A stretch of 64,000 nt of DNA. Origin: Phytophthora sp. 'mugwort'. Taxonomy: Eukaryota; Oomycota; Peronosporomycetes; Peronosporales; Peronosporaceae. The notes under the pieces were generated by a model. It saw nothing but the letters and a program-made list of their open reading frames with translations. It was not told where the DNA came from and ran no database searches. Shown piece after piece: positions 41,609 to 54,191 of this stretch. Numbering within the stretch: position 1 is the stretch's first letter; every line of letters starts with the position of its first letter. Location: assembly GCA_033558025.1 (NCBI GenBank), contig JAUCEF010000005.1:2480001-2544000 (forward strand), in the 5' to 3' direction. The position numbers and the translations under genes were made by a program.

Positions 41609-43803
41609 TCACATTAGTTTACAGGTCACAGTAGTTGATAGAAGATCTGATATAGCACACGTCATTCTTTCCACCTGCTCGGCCAGCTCAATGCGGTGCA
41701 GCAGTTCATGCGAGTACCGAGATTCGGGCCACCACGTCGGCGGGTTCGATGCCGCCCTCGGGCAATGCTGCAGCTTTAACTGTCCAAAAATCCAAACGGA
41801 AAAGAGACAATGTGAAAAAAAAAAGAACCTCAATCAAGCACATTTTCGTGATCAACTCACAGCTTCGCGCAATGCGCTCGACGGTCGAAGCTCCTGTGGC
41901 GCAGGCTGTAGACCGCGCTCCTCGGCCTTGTCTAGCAGCGACGACGACCGCATGAACGGGTTCCCGTCCAACGGGAACTCTTCGCCATACCACTCGGCGA
42001 GCTCACAATGGCTTCCGAGGAAGTCCAGAGATCTCACGAGCTGAAAGGGATCAGGGTAGAGAAGGATATTGTTGTTAGATACTTAGCGTGTCACCCTGAC
42101 TTGTCAGGTGATTCTGCAAACGACGTATAAATGTAGTACACGCACGTACCGCGGCGACGAAATCCTCCCCCCTCCAGACGAACGTATTGACGTTATTTCC
42201 ATCCGCCGCACTTGGGTTGCATTGCTTCCACCTCCAAACAGCCTCCAGCGCGTCCACAGTTCTCTCCACAAGTGCTACGAGCGAGTCAGCTAGCTCGTCG
42301 AACGCGTGGAAACGCTCTCGGTACAGCACCGCCGTGGCGTAACGCCTCACACCGCCCTGGGTGGTCTCGTGCACACGTGAGTAGGCGCGATCGTACTGTA
42401 ACAACACTACTACCGCGGCTTGAAAGAGCGTGTCGATAGGGCAACTTGGATCCTTGCTTGACCCCTCCCGAGGATGTGGCAGTCGTGCTGAAGATCGAGG
42501 ACGCTGGATGCTACTCGACGTGACGGTAATGTCTTGCCTTGGCTCCTCGTCGTCTACTCTTGTTGGTCCTTCTAACGTGTGGTTGTGTCGATAATTCCAT
42601 GACAGTGGCTTGAGCTTGAGCGCGCGTGCTTCCTCTAACCGAGCGATCTCGGCTTTGCACGTAATAGGATGACTCCATAAATTCTTCAATGCATCAAACT
42701 CAGCCGTACGGATCTCTTGAATCCCTGCGAGAGTAGCGCGCACAAACTTCACTGGAATCCTCCGTTCACGCTCGCAGTCACCGTCGAGGAATTCCAATGT
42801 CAGCAATCGACTGTCCTCATTAATGGCGGCAATACGGCAAAGATGCCATCGAGGCGTTGCCGTGGAGACAGAGCCATTGGTACGACGGCGACGGCAGCTT
42901 TCCACAATCTGGCCGACTTTGAACGCGGAAGGCGACTGAATTAGCGCGGAATCCGATTCGGACGTCGTCAAAACGGGCGGCAGAGCTGTGAAAACCTTGG
43001 TTAACTCGTCGCCGAGCTCGGAGACGAATAGCTGCTGCGTGGGTATCGGCAATCGTCGAGCGTGAACCAAGCTGAGCTTGCCGAGTCGACTCTCTTCTTC
43101 TCGCATGCGGGCGATCTTAAGCTCCTCGTCGAGCTCCAGTTCGCGCTTGGCTGCAGCCTCGCGGGCTAGCTGCTCTCGGATAGCGCGAGCCTCGTCGCTT
43201 TTGTAAGGACGGATCTTGATACCACACAGATAAGCACGACAGGCATCTGAGATGTGGAAATTACACACAACGCACCTGGTCAAGTGCATCGAACTGCAGT
43301 ACGCTGCGCACGATACGGAGGACATTGTCATCGGCATGGAGCATCGCCTTCTCATAGTTCACTTCGAGTAGCTCGAAGTACTCTGGGAACTGGCGCCACA
43401 CAGTTAGGGCGATCGCTGTGGCCCATAACTTGCCGGAGATGCCCTCCATCGGAGGTGGGGCGATGCCATTGATAATGAACTCAAAGTTGTTCGAGTAGAC
43501 CCAGCTCCCATCGGGTTCCTGTGCCTCCAGCAACGCTCTAATGGGCCATGGCAGTCGTCGCCTATCAGCGCTATCCAGCAATCTTCCTTTCGCATGCTTT
43601 CGGATTGGGTGCTCCGCGTCGATCAGCGCGTGCACAGGCTCAAAGGCTGGAGATTTGGGACTACTACAGGTTTCTCGGATGGATGACTGCTTTGTGCGGG
43701 GTACAATATGAATCTGCCCATCTACAAAGATGACATCAGACGCCACAGATTTGCCAAATGCCTCGTAGAACTCGTCGAATTTGAACGGGGCTTTGCTACT
43801 CAT
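41609..43803 (-). CDS. PARP4/VWA5-like C-terminal-domain protein (4 exons)
   Basis: Exons (minus): 43803-43276, 43214-about 42100, 42040-41861, 41779-41609; about 680 aa. The N-terminal part contains LPWPIRALLEAQEPDGSWVY, IAPPPMEGISGKLWATAIAL/TVWRQFPEYFELLEVNYEKA, which resembles the C-terminal region of PARP4/VWA5A-type proteins (LL.LQ..DGSW ... WATALAL.WL...). A Glu/Arg-rich coiled coil follows (EARAIREQLAREAAAKRELE), then an unassigned region (VGQIVESCRRR ... LEFLDGD looks like a small beta domain), and a C-terminus with LAEWYGEEFPLDGNPFMRSS. Intron 1 needs a CAAG acceptor. The exon 2/3 junction is out of phase by one in my reading, so the exon 2 end or a base there is uncertain. No VIT or VWA domain is seen, so this is a stand-alone form. 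The function is unknown. Confidence 0.72.
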
Positions 43804-43962
43804 TTTCACCAACGTGCTGCAGACAAGGAACCAACACACGTAGCGAAAGATACAAGGGCTATCTACCTTGTCGGAAGCCAAAATTGGCCGTTTCGATCTA
43901 TTTTCGCATTGTGGTTATTCGCCTCTGGTTGTGGCTGGATGATCGGTCTCTCTCAAACCCCG

Positions 43963-45964
43963 TCAGGAGTCGGTATTGGTTGCAAGCTGCCGGAACTGCG
44001 CACGGGTGAACTTTCGCCAACGGGCATAGAGGAGACCAGCAAGGGTCATGCCTACAACAAGCATCGCCGGAACGAGCGAGAAGAAGACGTCCATAGCGAT
44101 GTAGATGAGCAATCCGGACGGGATAAGCAGTGCAATGATAAGCACGACAATGTTTCCCGGAACTGAATAAATACGATAACGATGGCAAAAACAATGAGTG
44201 AAATTTATAGGTAAAGCTGAGGTTCTGATCCCATGAACTCGTACCTTTGAATGGACGCGCCGTATCTGGTTGCGAGAAGCGCAGCTTGATGAACGCGATT
44301 AAGATCAGCAATTGATAGAAGGCCGAGAGCGCATTGGTCATGCCAAGGATTTCGTCGAACTCGAACTTGATGAGCACGAAGATGATCACAAGACTCGCAA
44401 AGACGGCGTTATGGGGCGTGTTGAATCGCTTGTTGCGCCTATTGTGAAATTACCAGCAACGAAGCGTCAGTAATGAACGAGATAGCCAGACTCCAGTCAA
44501 CTTACGCTTTGAGGAATGCTGGAGCGAGGCCGCACTCAGCCATACCCAGGATCTGGAACGAGTCGCAAAAAAGCTCGGCAATATACATCCCAGCATTGCT
44601 GCAGAACGTCGCCAGCACAACCCAGTTCGAGAGAAAGTTGCCGCCGATGTCTTCTGCAATGCTCGAAAACGATCCTTCCTCCCATGTCGTCCAATGCGGC
44701 GAGTTAAACACCGTAGCAGCCAGCAGCGGTGCCAAGTATGTGAGCGCCACCAACAGCACAGAGATGAGCAGCGCACGGGGGTACGTGTGTCCTGGGTTAA
44801 CCACTTCGCCACCAAACACTGACATGCCGACGGCACCGTTGAAGTTCCAGAAAAGGGTATTGATCAGCAGCGACCAATCGATCTGCATAATAGCATCATA
44901 ATAAGACACTTAAAAGTTAGTTGTGCGTCATCAGGAATTCAGCTGCAAAGGTTGCTTGCACTTACGTCGATACTGCCGGACATGCTCACGAAGTCTCCAT
45001 TTGCATCGTAGACGACGTCAGAGCGACGCACTTCGCCCACTGCGCTCCAGTCTCTCGCGCGCACCACTCCCCAAAAAAAGAGGACGGCGAACGGGATCAT
45101 GACGAAGATGGACATCACGGCCATGCCGCGGCCCACGATACGAATACCCAGCAGGTTCGGCAGAGCCAGCGCTAAAGCAATGGCTGCCTTGACGAAGTAC
45201 TCCGCGATAGGCGAGTCAATGGATCCGTAGACATCCGTAAACGTAGCCACTGCCAGCGCCGGGTAGATCGCATTGTCAATAACGCTACATGTATATATTC
45301 AGCCATGAACACTAGTCGGTAAGTGGGGTCACAATAATGGCGCCAAAAACGAGAACAACAATTGTTTCAGGTGAGCTCCTACCCTGAAACCCAAGCCCAA
45401 TAGCCCGTCTGAAAAGCCCAGAAAGGTCCCAATGCATTCAACACCCACACCGTGTAACCTCCTGCACTTGGTAGCACCAGCGACAAAGTTATTAGCTCAC
45501 AACTCAATTGGATATAGTCACTGCGCACCTTTACCATCTTGTGGGAACGTGGTGCTGAGCTCCGCCGTGACGTAGGCAATCGGGATGCCGAATATGAAGG
45601 GGAACAGTAACAAAAAGATGAATCCGATCAACGGACCACCAGCTACAACGATCAAACCCAACACGCAAGTGTCAAAACGACATACGCCCAGTTTGTAGAC
45701 CGCTGTAGACGCACCTGAAATGATGTACTCGGATCCTATGGGCCCTCCGCACACCTGGCAGCAACCACATCGTAAGTTCAAATGCCAAGATTTCCATTTT
45801 AATTCCAGATCGTCGTCACCCACCGCGAAGTAGCAGAGGCCGACAATAGACATAACTTTGAGCTGTCGGCGAGGACCTTCCTTGACCGCCTCAAGCGTGG
45901 TGGGCGGACGCAGGATGTTGTTACCGTCTCCCTCCCCCATTTCGGCCGCACTGAGTGAACTCAT
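43963..45964 (-). CDS. APC-superfamily amino-acid/polyamine permease (8 exons)
   Basis: Exons (minus): 45964-45824, 45754-45715, 45642-45535, 45461-45383, 45284-44966, 44882-44506, 44438-44245, 44162-43963; all phases agree, 485 aa. A cytosolic Ser/Glu N-terminus leads into TM1, VMSIVGLCYFAVCGGPIGSE, with the APC signature of an unwound GGP-type helix; AGGPLIGFIFLLLFPFIFGI is TM2. Then come YVTAELSTTFPQDGGYTVWV, WVSGVIDNAIYPALAVATF, ALALALPNLLGIRIVGRGMA, NFNGAVGMSVFGGEVVNPGH, TYPRALLISVLLVALTYLAP, NWVVLATFCSNAGMYIAELF, further helices in exons 7-8 and a short tail. About 12 membrane helices, as usual for plasma-membrane or organellar amino-acid importers. It resembles plant PUT/LAT polyamine-type carriers, but the substrate is not predictable. 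It lies 160 bp upstream of the PARP4-like gene on the same strand. Confidence 0.93.
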
Positions 45965-47640
45965 GCCGCTCACAACCAACGGGTCCTGCAGTCTGCCGAC
46001 CGACAATCACAAGCGTTCACTCAGTCAGCACGTGCCGTTTCCCACCACCCAACCCTTAATCAGTCGAGACCATCCATCTCCTTTCTTGAAGCCACTCACT
46101 TGTCCAGGTTCGGCGTCAGTTGCAGGCGCTCGTAGGCGCCGGCGGACTTGGGACTCAGCGCCGCCTTCATGTCGTCTCGAATGCCGCTTGGATTACCAGT
46201 AGTTCTTTTTCCAACTTGTGGTCTCAGATGGACGGGAAAAGCCCCGGAGCGTCCACCATCGTGATCGCGATCGCGAGGCCACTGCAGTTGGACGCTGTAT
46301 ACAAAAATAACTTGGAATCACTATCGTGATGAACACTGGAGCTGGCCACTGCGAAGATGACAGGATGGAAGCGCGATGTGACAGAAACCGGTCATCAATT
46401 AGCCTACCCCTATATCCGTTTCTTTGTCGTCCAGTGCGAACTCGGACACTGAGTTCTATGAGTTCTATTCGTTTTGTTGAGCAGCATGCTGTTCTGCAGG
46501 CCGAGGACATCTCGCCGGTTCGGGCCTGTGTTGCAGTCCAGGAACACCCAGGTCCACGAACTTGTGCGTCCGCGCATGTAGCTCCTAAGCGGGCGCACAG
46601 TGTCGAGCAGCAGCACGGAGGCGTGCAGATGCTTCATCATGTATCGCTCGGCCTGCGCGTCTTTCCGCTTTTCATCGGGACGCATCACTTTTGACTGATA
46701 GCGCTAGATCCGGCATGAGAACACAAAGTGGGTACCCTAGTGTGGTTACAGTTCCCCTCACCAATTTCGTAGCTGTGCAAGCAAATAATTCATCAAACCT
46801 AATACGTTGAGTCATCCACCGACTTCCTATGTTCTGATAGCTAGTAACTGTTGTACATAATACGAATAGCTTCCACCGAAGGTATTAAATTGGCGAGGGG
46901 AATCTGTACCTAATTGTTTCCCAGGGAAACTTTCCGAATGCGGGTGAGGGCAACCCAGTTAAGCCTGTATTAATAGAGTGATAAACCAACTGTATTAGAG
47001 CTTCGAGTCCAATCATATCAGACATACTAGAGATTTGGTGCTTTGAGCGGGTACCCGAACTGTCCGTGTGTAGACTGGCGGGTGGGGCTTGGGTACCAGA
47101 TTGGAACTCAACAATGGCGTGGGTAGTCCATGAAGTTGCGTTTGCGACCTCTGGTCACCAATGTACACGTCAGGGTTAGGTGTACGGGTCTCCGTTGACG
47201 GAGCGATGTACACGTACTTCGCAAAGTGTACGGTAGTGCAAAGCACCCATCGAGTCATAGTCAAATAGGAAGAGCAAATGGTCGTGTGCACGAGGCGTTT
47301 TCTCAGAGACGGCAGCGGCGATGACGCTGCGATTTGGGCTTCATCTACCCTGGTATGATAGCTAACGGTGTACAATGTCAGATCAGTGGCGCTCATGTGG
47401 CCTACCTCGCTCGGATCATGATTTTTGCGTGCTATAGAGAAATGATAGGCGTGAAATGGAGTTGGCAATGATTGAAGCCTTACACTTCGATACTCGTCTC
47501 AGAGCAACACGCGCCTTCGCTGTCGCTACAAGTAAGGCCTTCATACTCTGTGCATAGTACAAGTGTCAGCGTTGGAGTCGATATGGGGTCGTATTCGCTT
47601 GCGTCCTGTGATAGTTTGGCTAGACAGAGCAACGATGATC
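45965..47640. other. Upstream of permease and start of gene desert, nothing identified
   Basis: Holds the permease promoter (no clear initiator motif) and then AT-mixed sequence with short opposing frames (46,193-46,694 and 47,013-47,468) that shadow each other. No domain is recognised. Confidence 0.45.
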
Positions 47641-48110
47641 ACGCTGAGGGACTCTGATTCAGTTCGACGACTCTCCAACGGACGGTGAATGTCGTTGAGT
47701 AGTACAGCTTGTCGAAGCCACTAATGATGACCGCATGCGTCAACCCTTTCCCAAGCGTCGGCAAACCATTCGGCAATCTGTGCGCGCTTGGGAGCCTGCA
47801 GCTGAAACCCGGAGTGCATTAAGCACCGGTTTCGTCGCTGCGGTATTATCGTTTCATCACGTGGTCTGTCCGAATCAGGGTCAGAACTCGCTGTTGCTGG
47901 ACCGCGCAGTGTTGGGATCGCGCATTCTCCAAGCGCGGGGCGCAACACTTACGCTAGATACTGCGGTGAATTCCGTTCCCAGACTAACTGGTCGATCGGC
48001 TGCCTCAATAGATTCTTGAGCCTGCTCTGCTACCTTTAATCGCTCTGCATCTTCCATTTGGTGCCTGGCGATTTCAGCTTGGAGATGTCGCCCACAGCCG
48101 ACGAATCCAT
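47640..48110 (-). pseudogene. Small pogo-like (DDE_1) transposase C-terminal relic
   Basis: The minus strand reads QAPKRAQIAEWFADAWERV near 47,800-47,750. After a frame change it reads VIISGFDKLYYSTTFTV near 47,735-47,690. This is the order W...AW..I...TI..GF.K.. at the end of DDE_1 transposases, as also seen at 28,357-29,154 and 59,339-59,578. Everything upstream is too degenerate to align by eye. Confidence 0.45.
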
Positions 48111-51100
48111 GCTTGAGTGATTAGTCCAGGATATACCAGCGGGTTGACATACGTAAGTGGAGCGAGATTGCACTTTCATCAGAACAAGACCAATATAAGC
48201 AGCAAATTGGACGACTTCTTGAGTCTAGTGGCCGGAGAAGTCGTCTCATATTAAGAGTGCCAAATTGCCGCGATTCTCTCGGTCGGCTAAGTGATGCTTA
48301 AGGAAAACGATAAAAGTCCACCACGCGTTAGCATTGCCGTAGATTGATACGCAGTCGATACGTGAAAGGCGCGGGCATCCACGCTCCGTCCGAAGCCATG
48401 ATGCCGCGCCTGCTTTTCAGTCCTTGTCTTTCTGTTTAGCTGGTGAGCTCTGGTAAACGAGAAGCGGGGGATATTTTACTTCTGCCGAATCTGCTAACAG
48501 CGTCGCTGTAGCGCGCTCCTTCTACACTGACCAGGACATTTCGCGAGTTGTGGCGCGCAATTGACGGTACGCGATGGACTAATATGCGACCAATATTTCA
48601 TGTCTCCTCTGAATCTCAAGCATCCACATTTTGAGGTTTTTCCTATTTGTACGCGCTGTTCCGACTCTTCCAGATTTCGAACCTGGTTGTGAGTATCCAG
48701 ATTGACGGAACTGATGGTCGTTGACCTACTTGAGTATTTTTTCTTGCTAGCCCCGCCTTCCACGCCTCGCTTACTATATCCTCGATATCTGGTTCGAATG
48801 CTGTTCGGTTCGCTCGATACGACATGAATTGTCTCGTCAAATTATGGTTGCGCTCTACCACGTTCGGGTTGACGTGATCCGCAAACAAACGGCGGTACTC
48901 TGGCATTCACCGCTTGGATACCTGCGTTAATCTACATGTATGATGCCATCGGCTAACAGCAAATGCCCAATTATAACCATCTCGTCCGGACTACACCCAA
49001 CTGAGCCAAAGTATCCCAACTGGAACCAATTGCTGGGTTGAATTACTCGTATGCATACCTTGCTCCGTACTTCAGCGCTTTAGGCTGCTGCCGCTTCTGC
49101 CTTTTTTGGTGCGGTGTGCAGACAAACGTCTTTCCGTAATTTTTCCATTCTTCGGGCACCAACGGGGCGCTGGATCGAGATGCTTGAAAATTCTTGCTCC
49201 GCATCACGACGGTGTTGTTCATACGCAGCCGAAAGCTCTACATAACAACACAGCAAGCATCAATACACACCATCACGCAGCAACATATACGCACGATAGT
49301 AACAGTGATAAACGATATGTACCTGGTAGCTCTCCCTTCCATAATCGCGTAGATACGTATGGAGCTCGTCCCGGTGTCGATTGCGTCTGCAGCAGGGGGC
49401 GGGGGGACGCAACCGTGTATTCATTACTGGAAGTATCTCCTGAATGTTCGTGAGGACGCGCAGCCCCGTTCTTGCTTCGACTGAGTGGACTTGCTGCTTG
49501 CAAAACTTGACCTCTCTGCCGATGCCAACCATTCTTCCTGGCTGCTTTTCCAGCTATCGCAACAGCCGGCCGCCGCGGATGCAGGTCAATCTCTTTTTTT
49601 CTACGTCTTTTGGCGGCCAGGCAAAATGAGGAGGTGGCGGGGCGGCGTATACATTATAGTATACTGACGCAAGGCGTCAAGGAAAAGTCTGGTCACGATT
49701 CTACGATACTAAGTTGGGTGCAGCACTATGCTACCAGCATCCACGCACTTCTTCGAACGCATCAGCTTCCGTCATGTGAGTGTTGTTCTTTAGTACTTTA
49801 ATCATGAGATTACGTACGAGAACGTGTGCGAAACATTATTCCGCTCTAAGCTGTCGTCAAAGCCGCCGTCGGCCGCATAGCTGCTGGCGAAGGATTGATA
49901 AATCTCTGCATGCAGTAAATGGCCATCTGCGCATCGTGCTTCACGACCAGACGAGTTAAATTAAGGCATCCTACACATTCTAGATCACCATTGCGCATCC
50001 AACTGGAGTCTCCTTATTCAATGCATCTCTATCCCCCCCCCCGCCCAGAAAGTAATCGCGCTGGTGACGACGACGTGGGTGGACGTGAAGCACGGGCTGT
50101 CCCGGCGGATGAATCCTCCGTCATTGCTATGAACCGCGGCACATCCTTACGCCACACTACCGATTCATAAGCGGCGAAACGTCCACTTTTTTTTCAGCGA
50201 CGCGTATACTCCCCAGGTATTTTTAGAGGGCGACCAGCCCATTCACCTCACATTAATTGTCCTCCTTCATATAGATTGCTTCAAAATTCTCAGCACAAAG
50301 GCCGCGCTGGGAGTGGAGCGCGTACTGAGTCAGATCACTGTTACGTCGCGAGTCAACTCGACGTAAATACGGGTCGATTCGATAAAGGGAGGGGTCAAGT
50401 CTTTTACCTTAAAATCCAATCGGCACCGACCGAAGCACTTGTTTTGGCCCGTGCCACGTGATCATTAGCTTCTTGGGCAGCGGAAAGACCGGTAACGGCC
50501 AGCACAAAGCCACAAACTGAGATAGGTGGGTTAGCCTTTGCCGCACGCCGAGCTTGGGTCTGTGTTCGCCGCCGGCCAAGTAAAGCCACCAACCCTTCGA
50601 TATATGTTATCTAGCGCGCCGGCTGTCACAGTAAGATGCCGTTGTTCCTTGCTCCAGAGCGTAGCCTCATCCTACTGAATCGACGATCCGAAGGCTGTTG
50701 GTTTAAGGCCATCTGCACGGCACCTAGCACCGATCCTAATCTCGAATGTGACAATGTCTATTCGCTCAGCATTGTACGCATGCGCTTCAGATCGAGGCGG
50801 TTCACAACCTCTATAGTGCCAATTGTCCAGGAATAATATGTAATGGCAAAAATGGTGGTTAGATTCTAACCACTTGGTTATTTAAGAGGGCGCCATGGCC
50901 GGACATCCACTTCTAAGAAACTCCGAAACGCCGAAACCACGACATCGGGGTGGCGGCACATTCCTGCGCATCTGCTGTTGCTGCTCCTGGCTGATCTCCG
51001 CAAATCCACTGAAATCATCCTTGTCTACTAGAACGTACTTGTTGTGCGTGTCTTATCTCACGGGAATGTCGGGTAGTCAAAATGTAATAACCTCATTCGG

Positions 51101-53800
51101 GCCCGTTGCATGAAGAATTGGGCTGTATGGGTTAGGTTCTCTTTCATCTTTAGTGGCCACATAGTAAATACAGGAGCGCACGAAAAGGCGATGCAGTGGG
51201 CCACCGGCATTAAGAAGCAACTAACTCTGCTGTCGTCACTCTCACAAGGTTCGCTATTTCCCGCAAGAGCGACTATGCAGATGTGCTAGATAAGATCGCC
51301 GGCGGCCTCGGGTATCCATACTCAATCCCCGACAAGAAAACACGCGCGTTCATCGTTCCAGGAGACTTGGCTGGCTCTGCTTTCCTGCTCTTGTTATACC
51401 CACAAATTTCGTCCATTGTGTGCCATTCGAAGTTGTCCGCTAACTCAAGAACTCTGCGAGCAAGATGCGTCGAAACTATTTGCTGCGCAAGCAGTAAAAC
51501 GAGCTGGAAGTCGAAAAGCCGAGCAGCTGAAACTTTACCGTATCCCTCTCACAAACTTTACATGACAGCGCGGGCACATAGACGCTCTGCATGCAATCCA
51601 AAATGCGCTCGTGGCGATGGCAATTGCTACGGACAGTGGAATGCAACGTTATCACGCGGACAAACGGCAGCGCTGGACAATAACCATTGCGTCGTATCGC
51701 TACGTTATTGAGAACTTTCTCGGCGAAGACGACGTCGGAGCCGATATCCTGTGTCGTCCACCTTCGTCTTGAGTGCAAAGATCTTCTTCACGGCTCGAAT
51801 GCACTTCGTCTTACCGTAGCTAGCGTCCTGAATGCCCTTCTCCTCTCCACGAGCGCGCTTGGCACCTACCGTGGCTCGAACACTCGCTAGAACTGACCCG
51901 CCGAGGCATTTCGAAAGCCGTGCAACTGTTGATACTTACCGCTTCGACCTCGTCACGGCTTCTGGCATCTTGGCCGTGGACCGAACGCTGTAACGCCGGT
52001 GGAGGTGCATCCCCAGCGTTAAGGCTGTCGTTCATCTTGCGCGATTGCGGTGGCCCCAGAGCTAAACCGACCAGTGTTTCCAACCGCCCATTAAAATGGG
52101 GACGCGGCATGTGTGCAAAGTATTCCGTTCCTTCGGTAGCCACAGGAGACGCGAGCCGGTATTGGAGCTCGCAGCGGCCCGCCGAGCGAGTGGGAACCGT
52201 AGATTCTCCATCGGCTGCCGCGTCAGTGGCAGGCAGCTCGCGGTGGCCAGCCTCGGACGATGCGCAAATATTGTGTGGTTATTGCTTCATTAGCGCCTGA
52301 CCATTTTACGAAAGCAGACACAGCAACACAATATCCGTAGAGCACATTGGCCCCGGCGATTAGGTCGGGGGCGGCGTACCTGGCGTACTAGGCGCAGAAT
52401 GCACACTTCGGGGGGGGGGAGGGCTCGGGGATTATCAAAGCAAAAGTGAGAGATGCTGGCCATCCGGCGCAATCAGCTTTCCAGCGGGAAAGTCTTTCCC
52501 GCCACCAACTCTCGTTGTATCTTGAAAGTCGGCTATTCGGCGGTAGCTTCACCACGGTCCGTGTAAGATCTGAGCTCCAAACCTTCCCGCCAAACCCGCA
52601 CGCGCAAGTGATGGCAAGCCACCGTATTCGAAATCTTCGAACCGCCCATCATATCAGTTTTGGCGCGAACTGGACGCCCTTGCCGAGCTAACGTCGACAC
52701 CAGCGTGCCTCATTCGCCATGAGTCAAGTTACTGCAATGTTCTTTGTGTGAATATTTGTACTTAAGTACGTGAAGTATATACACTCAAACCTATACAACA
52801 CCGCCCGCTCATTCGTCGTCGTTGTGGCTTCACGGGTCTTATCTGTTTGAATGTTGCAGTGCCGGCATCCAGACCGCTGGCATGCACACGAACTAGAGGG
52901 TATCACCGTAATCGACTGTCGCCTCGTCGCCGCGGTGAATGTCTTGAGTTGCCTCCACACGGCCGTTCGGCACTGCGTCGAACTTCGCTACCGACCGGCA
53001 CGAGTGGTTGACGAACCGCATGAGTTCTCCCATGATCTCGGCGGTGATCGCAACACAAACCGGGGTGCTTGGTCGCTCTTGACGCTGCTCATCACAAGTC
53101 GATAGCCGCCGTCGCGAGGCCGGTTGGCTCGAGAGACGCTGAAATGTTCTATATCGTCGAGGTACTGTCCGAGAATTTCACCCGCTTCGACGTCTCGAGC
53201 TTGTTAAAGGAGAAAACACCATGACGTCGAGATGCAATGGTGGTGCATGCGCATCAATGGCGAGCGGCTAGTTAGTTTGTGTGTGTGTGCGTGTGTGGAG
53301 GGGGGGTGGGGGGTCAGGAAGAAATTGTTGCGATTGGGGTTTCTTTGCTAGCGATGTTGTATACGTGCATGTGCGGTACGACAGGCTGAAAATCTAGCGT
53401 CATCATACCCGCTGTACTAGCGCAAAAAGTGTTTACAGTGTGGTTCTTGCTGCTTCTCATAAATGAAGACGAGTGCAGGACGACGAGACCGGTGGTATTG
53501 GACAAAGCTCACGTTTTAAGGCCGGCTGAACCGCAATTGCGTCCACTGCACCACTATCAAACGAATGTATAAGAGGAGTAATTGTTATGTTGCGCATTGC
53601 ATCACAGATAAAAAAATAGAAGCAATATCATTATTTGGTCAATCATAAACTTTTTTATGACGTCGCGCTGGCGATCGGGAGAGCCCCATATTTAACATTT
53701 AAGCTTCGAGTTGTACAGTTATCGCCGCAGCTTTACCATCACGACTTAGATCGACGAGGTAATGTGTGTCGTGGGATGTATTCGCACTGATTGCTGACTA
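48111..53800. other. Gene desert without assignable features
   Basis: Nearly 6 kb in which only short frames occur. Candidates such as 48,643-48,906 (minus, YRRLFADHVNPNVVERNHN) and 51,283-51,711 (plus, LDKIAGGLGYPYSIPDKK) look like transposon-derived sequence but have no motif I can name. A C10 run lies at 50,033, and a GT-rich/G-rich stretch with long G runs at 53,281-53,314. There are no convincing genes, RNAs or terminal repeats. Confidence 0.4.
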
Positions 53801-53894
53801 GTCATGCGCCGACGCTACGCGGCGGTAGTGAACGTTTGGTGGGTGCCCGTTTCGCTCGCCACAGAGCCAGCTCCACTACTAAGAAAAACTATAT

Positions 53895-53993
53895 ACGCTT
53901 CGCTTCGGTAGTGAGCGCCTCCGCTCCGCTCGCTTCACTACTCTCCGTGTCAGTTTAGAAATTAAGCTACCTACGCCTTTGGCTTCGGTAGGA
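53895..53993. repeat. Cluster of short GC-rich hairpins sharing CTTCGGTAG
   Basis: Two adjacent small palindromes: GTAGTGA at 53908-53914 pairs with TCACTAC at 53935-53941, and CCTACGCC at 53970-53977 pairs with GGCTTCGGTAGG at 53981-53992. Both share CTTCGGTAG, and similar GC-rich words (CGGCGGTAGTGAACG) occur about 100 bp upstream. Such hairpin clusters are unlike the surrounding AT-rich sequence. Their nature is unknown. Confidence 0.55.
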
Positions 53994-54171
53994 CGGGCGG
54001 GCCCTCCGATCTCTCTCGATACGAAGAGGTTTACTGACGGCGCCGCCTTCGTTTCACTTTGCATCATTTAGCCAATCGTGGGACCGCTTTCGACCCGCTC
54101 AGCAGCCTTTTTGTCCAATGGAAAGGCTTAAAAACGCGACGCTCAATAAAACGATACTGCTGACAGTCTAG

Positions 54172-54191
54172 CAGACAGACAGACAGACAGA
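54172..54191. repeat. (CAGA)5 microsatellite
   Basis: Five perfect tandem copies of CAGA. No coding context. Confidence 0.9.

Noticed and set aside
53281..53314. GT/G-rich stretch as a G-quadruplex or telomere-like repeat
   Set aside because: It lacks four separated G-runs in a regular pattern and is not a TTTAGGG array; treated as simple low-complexity sequence.
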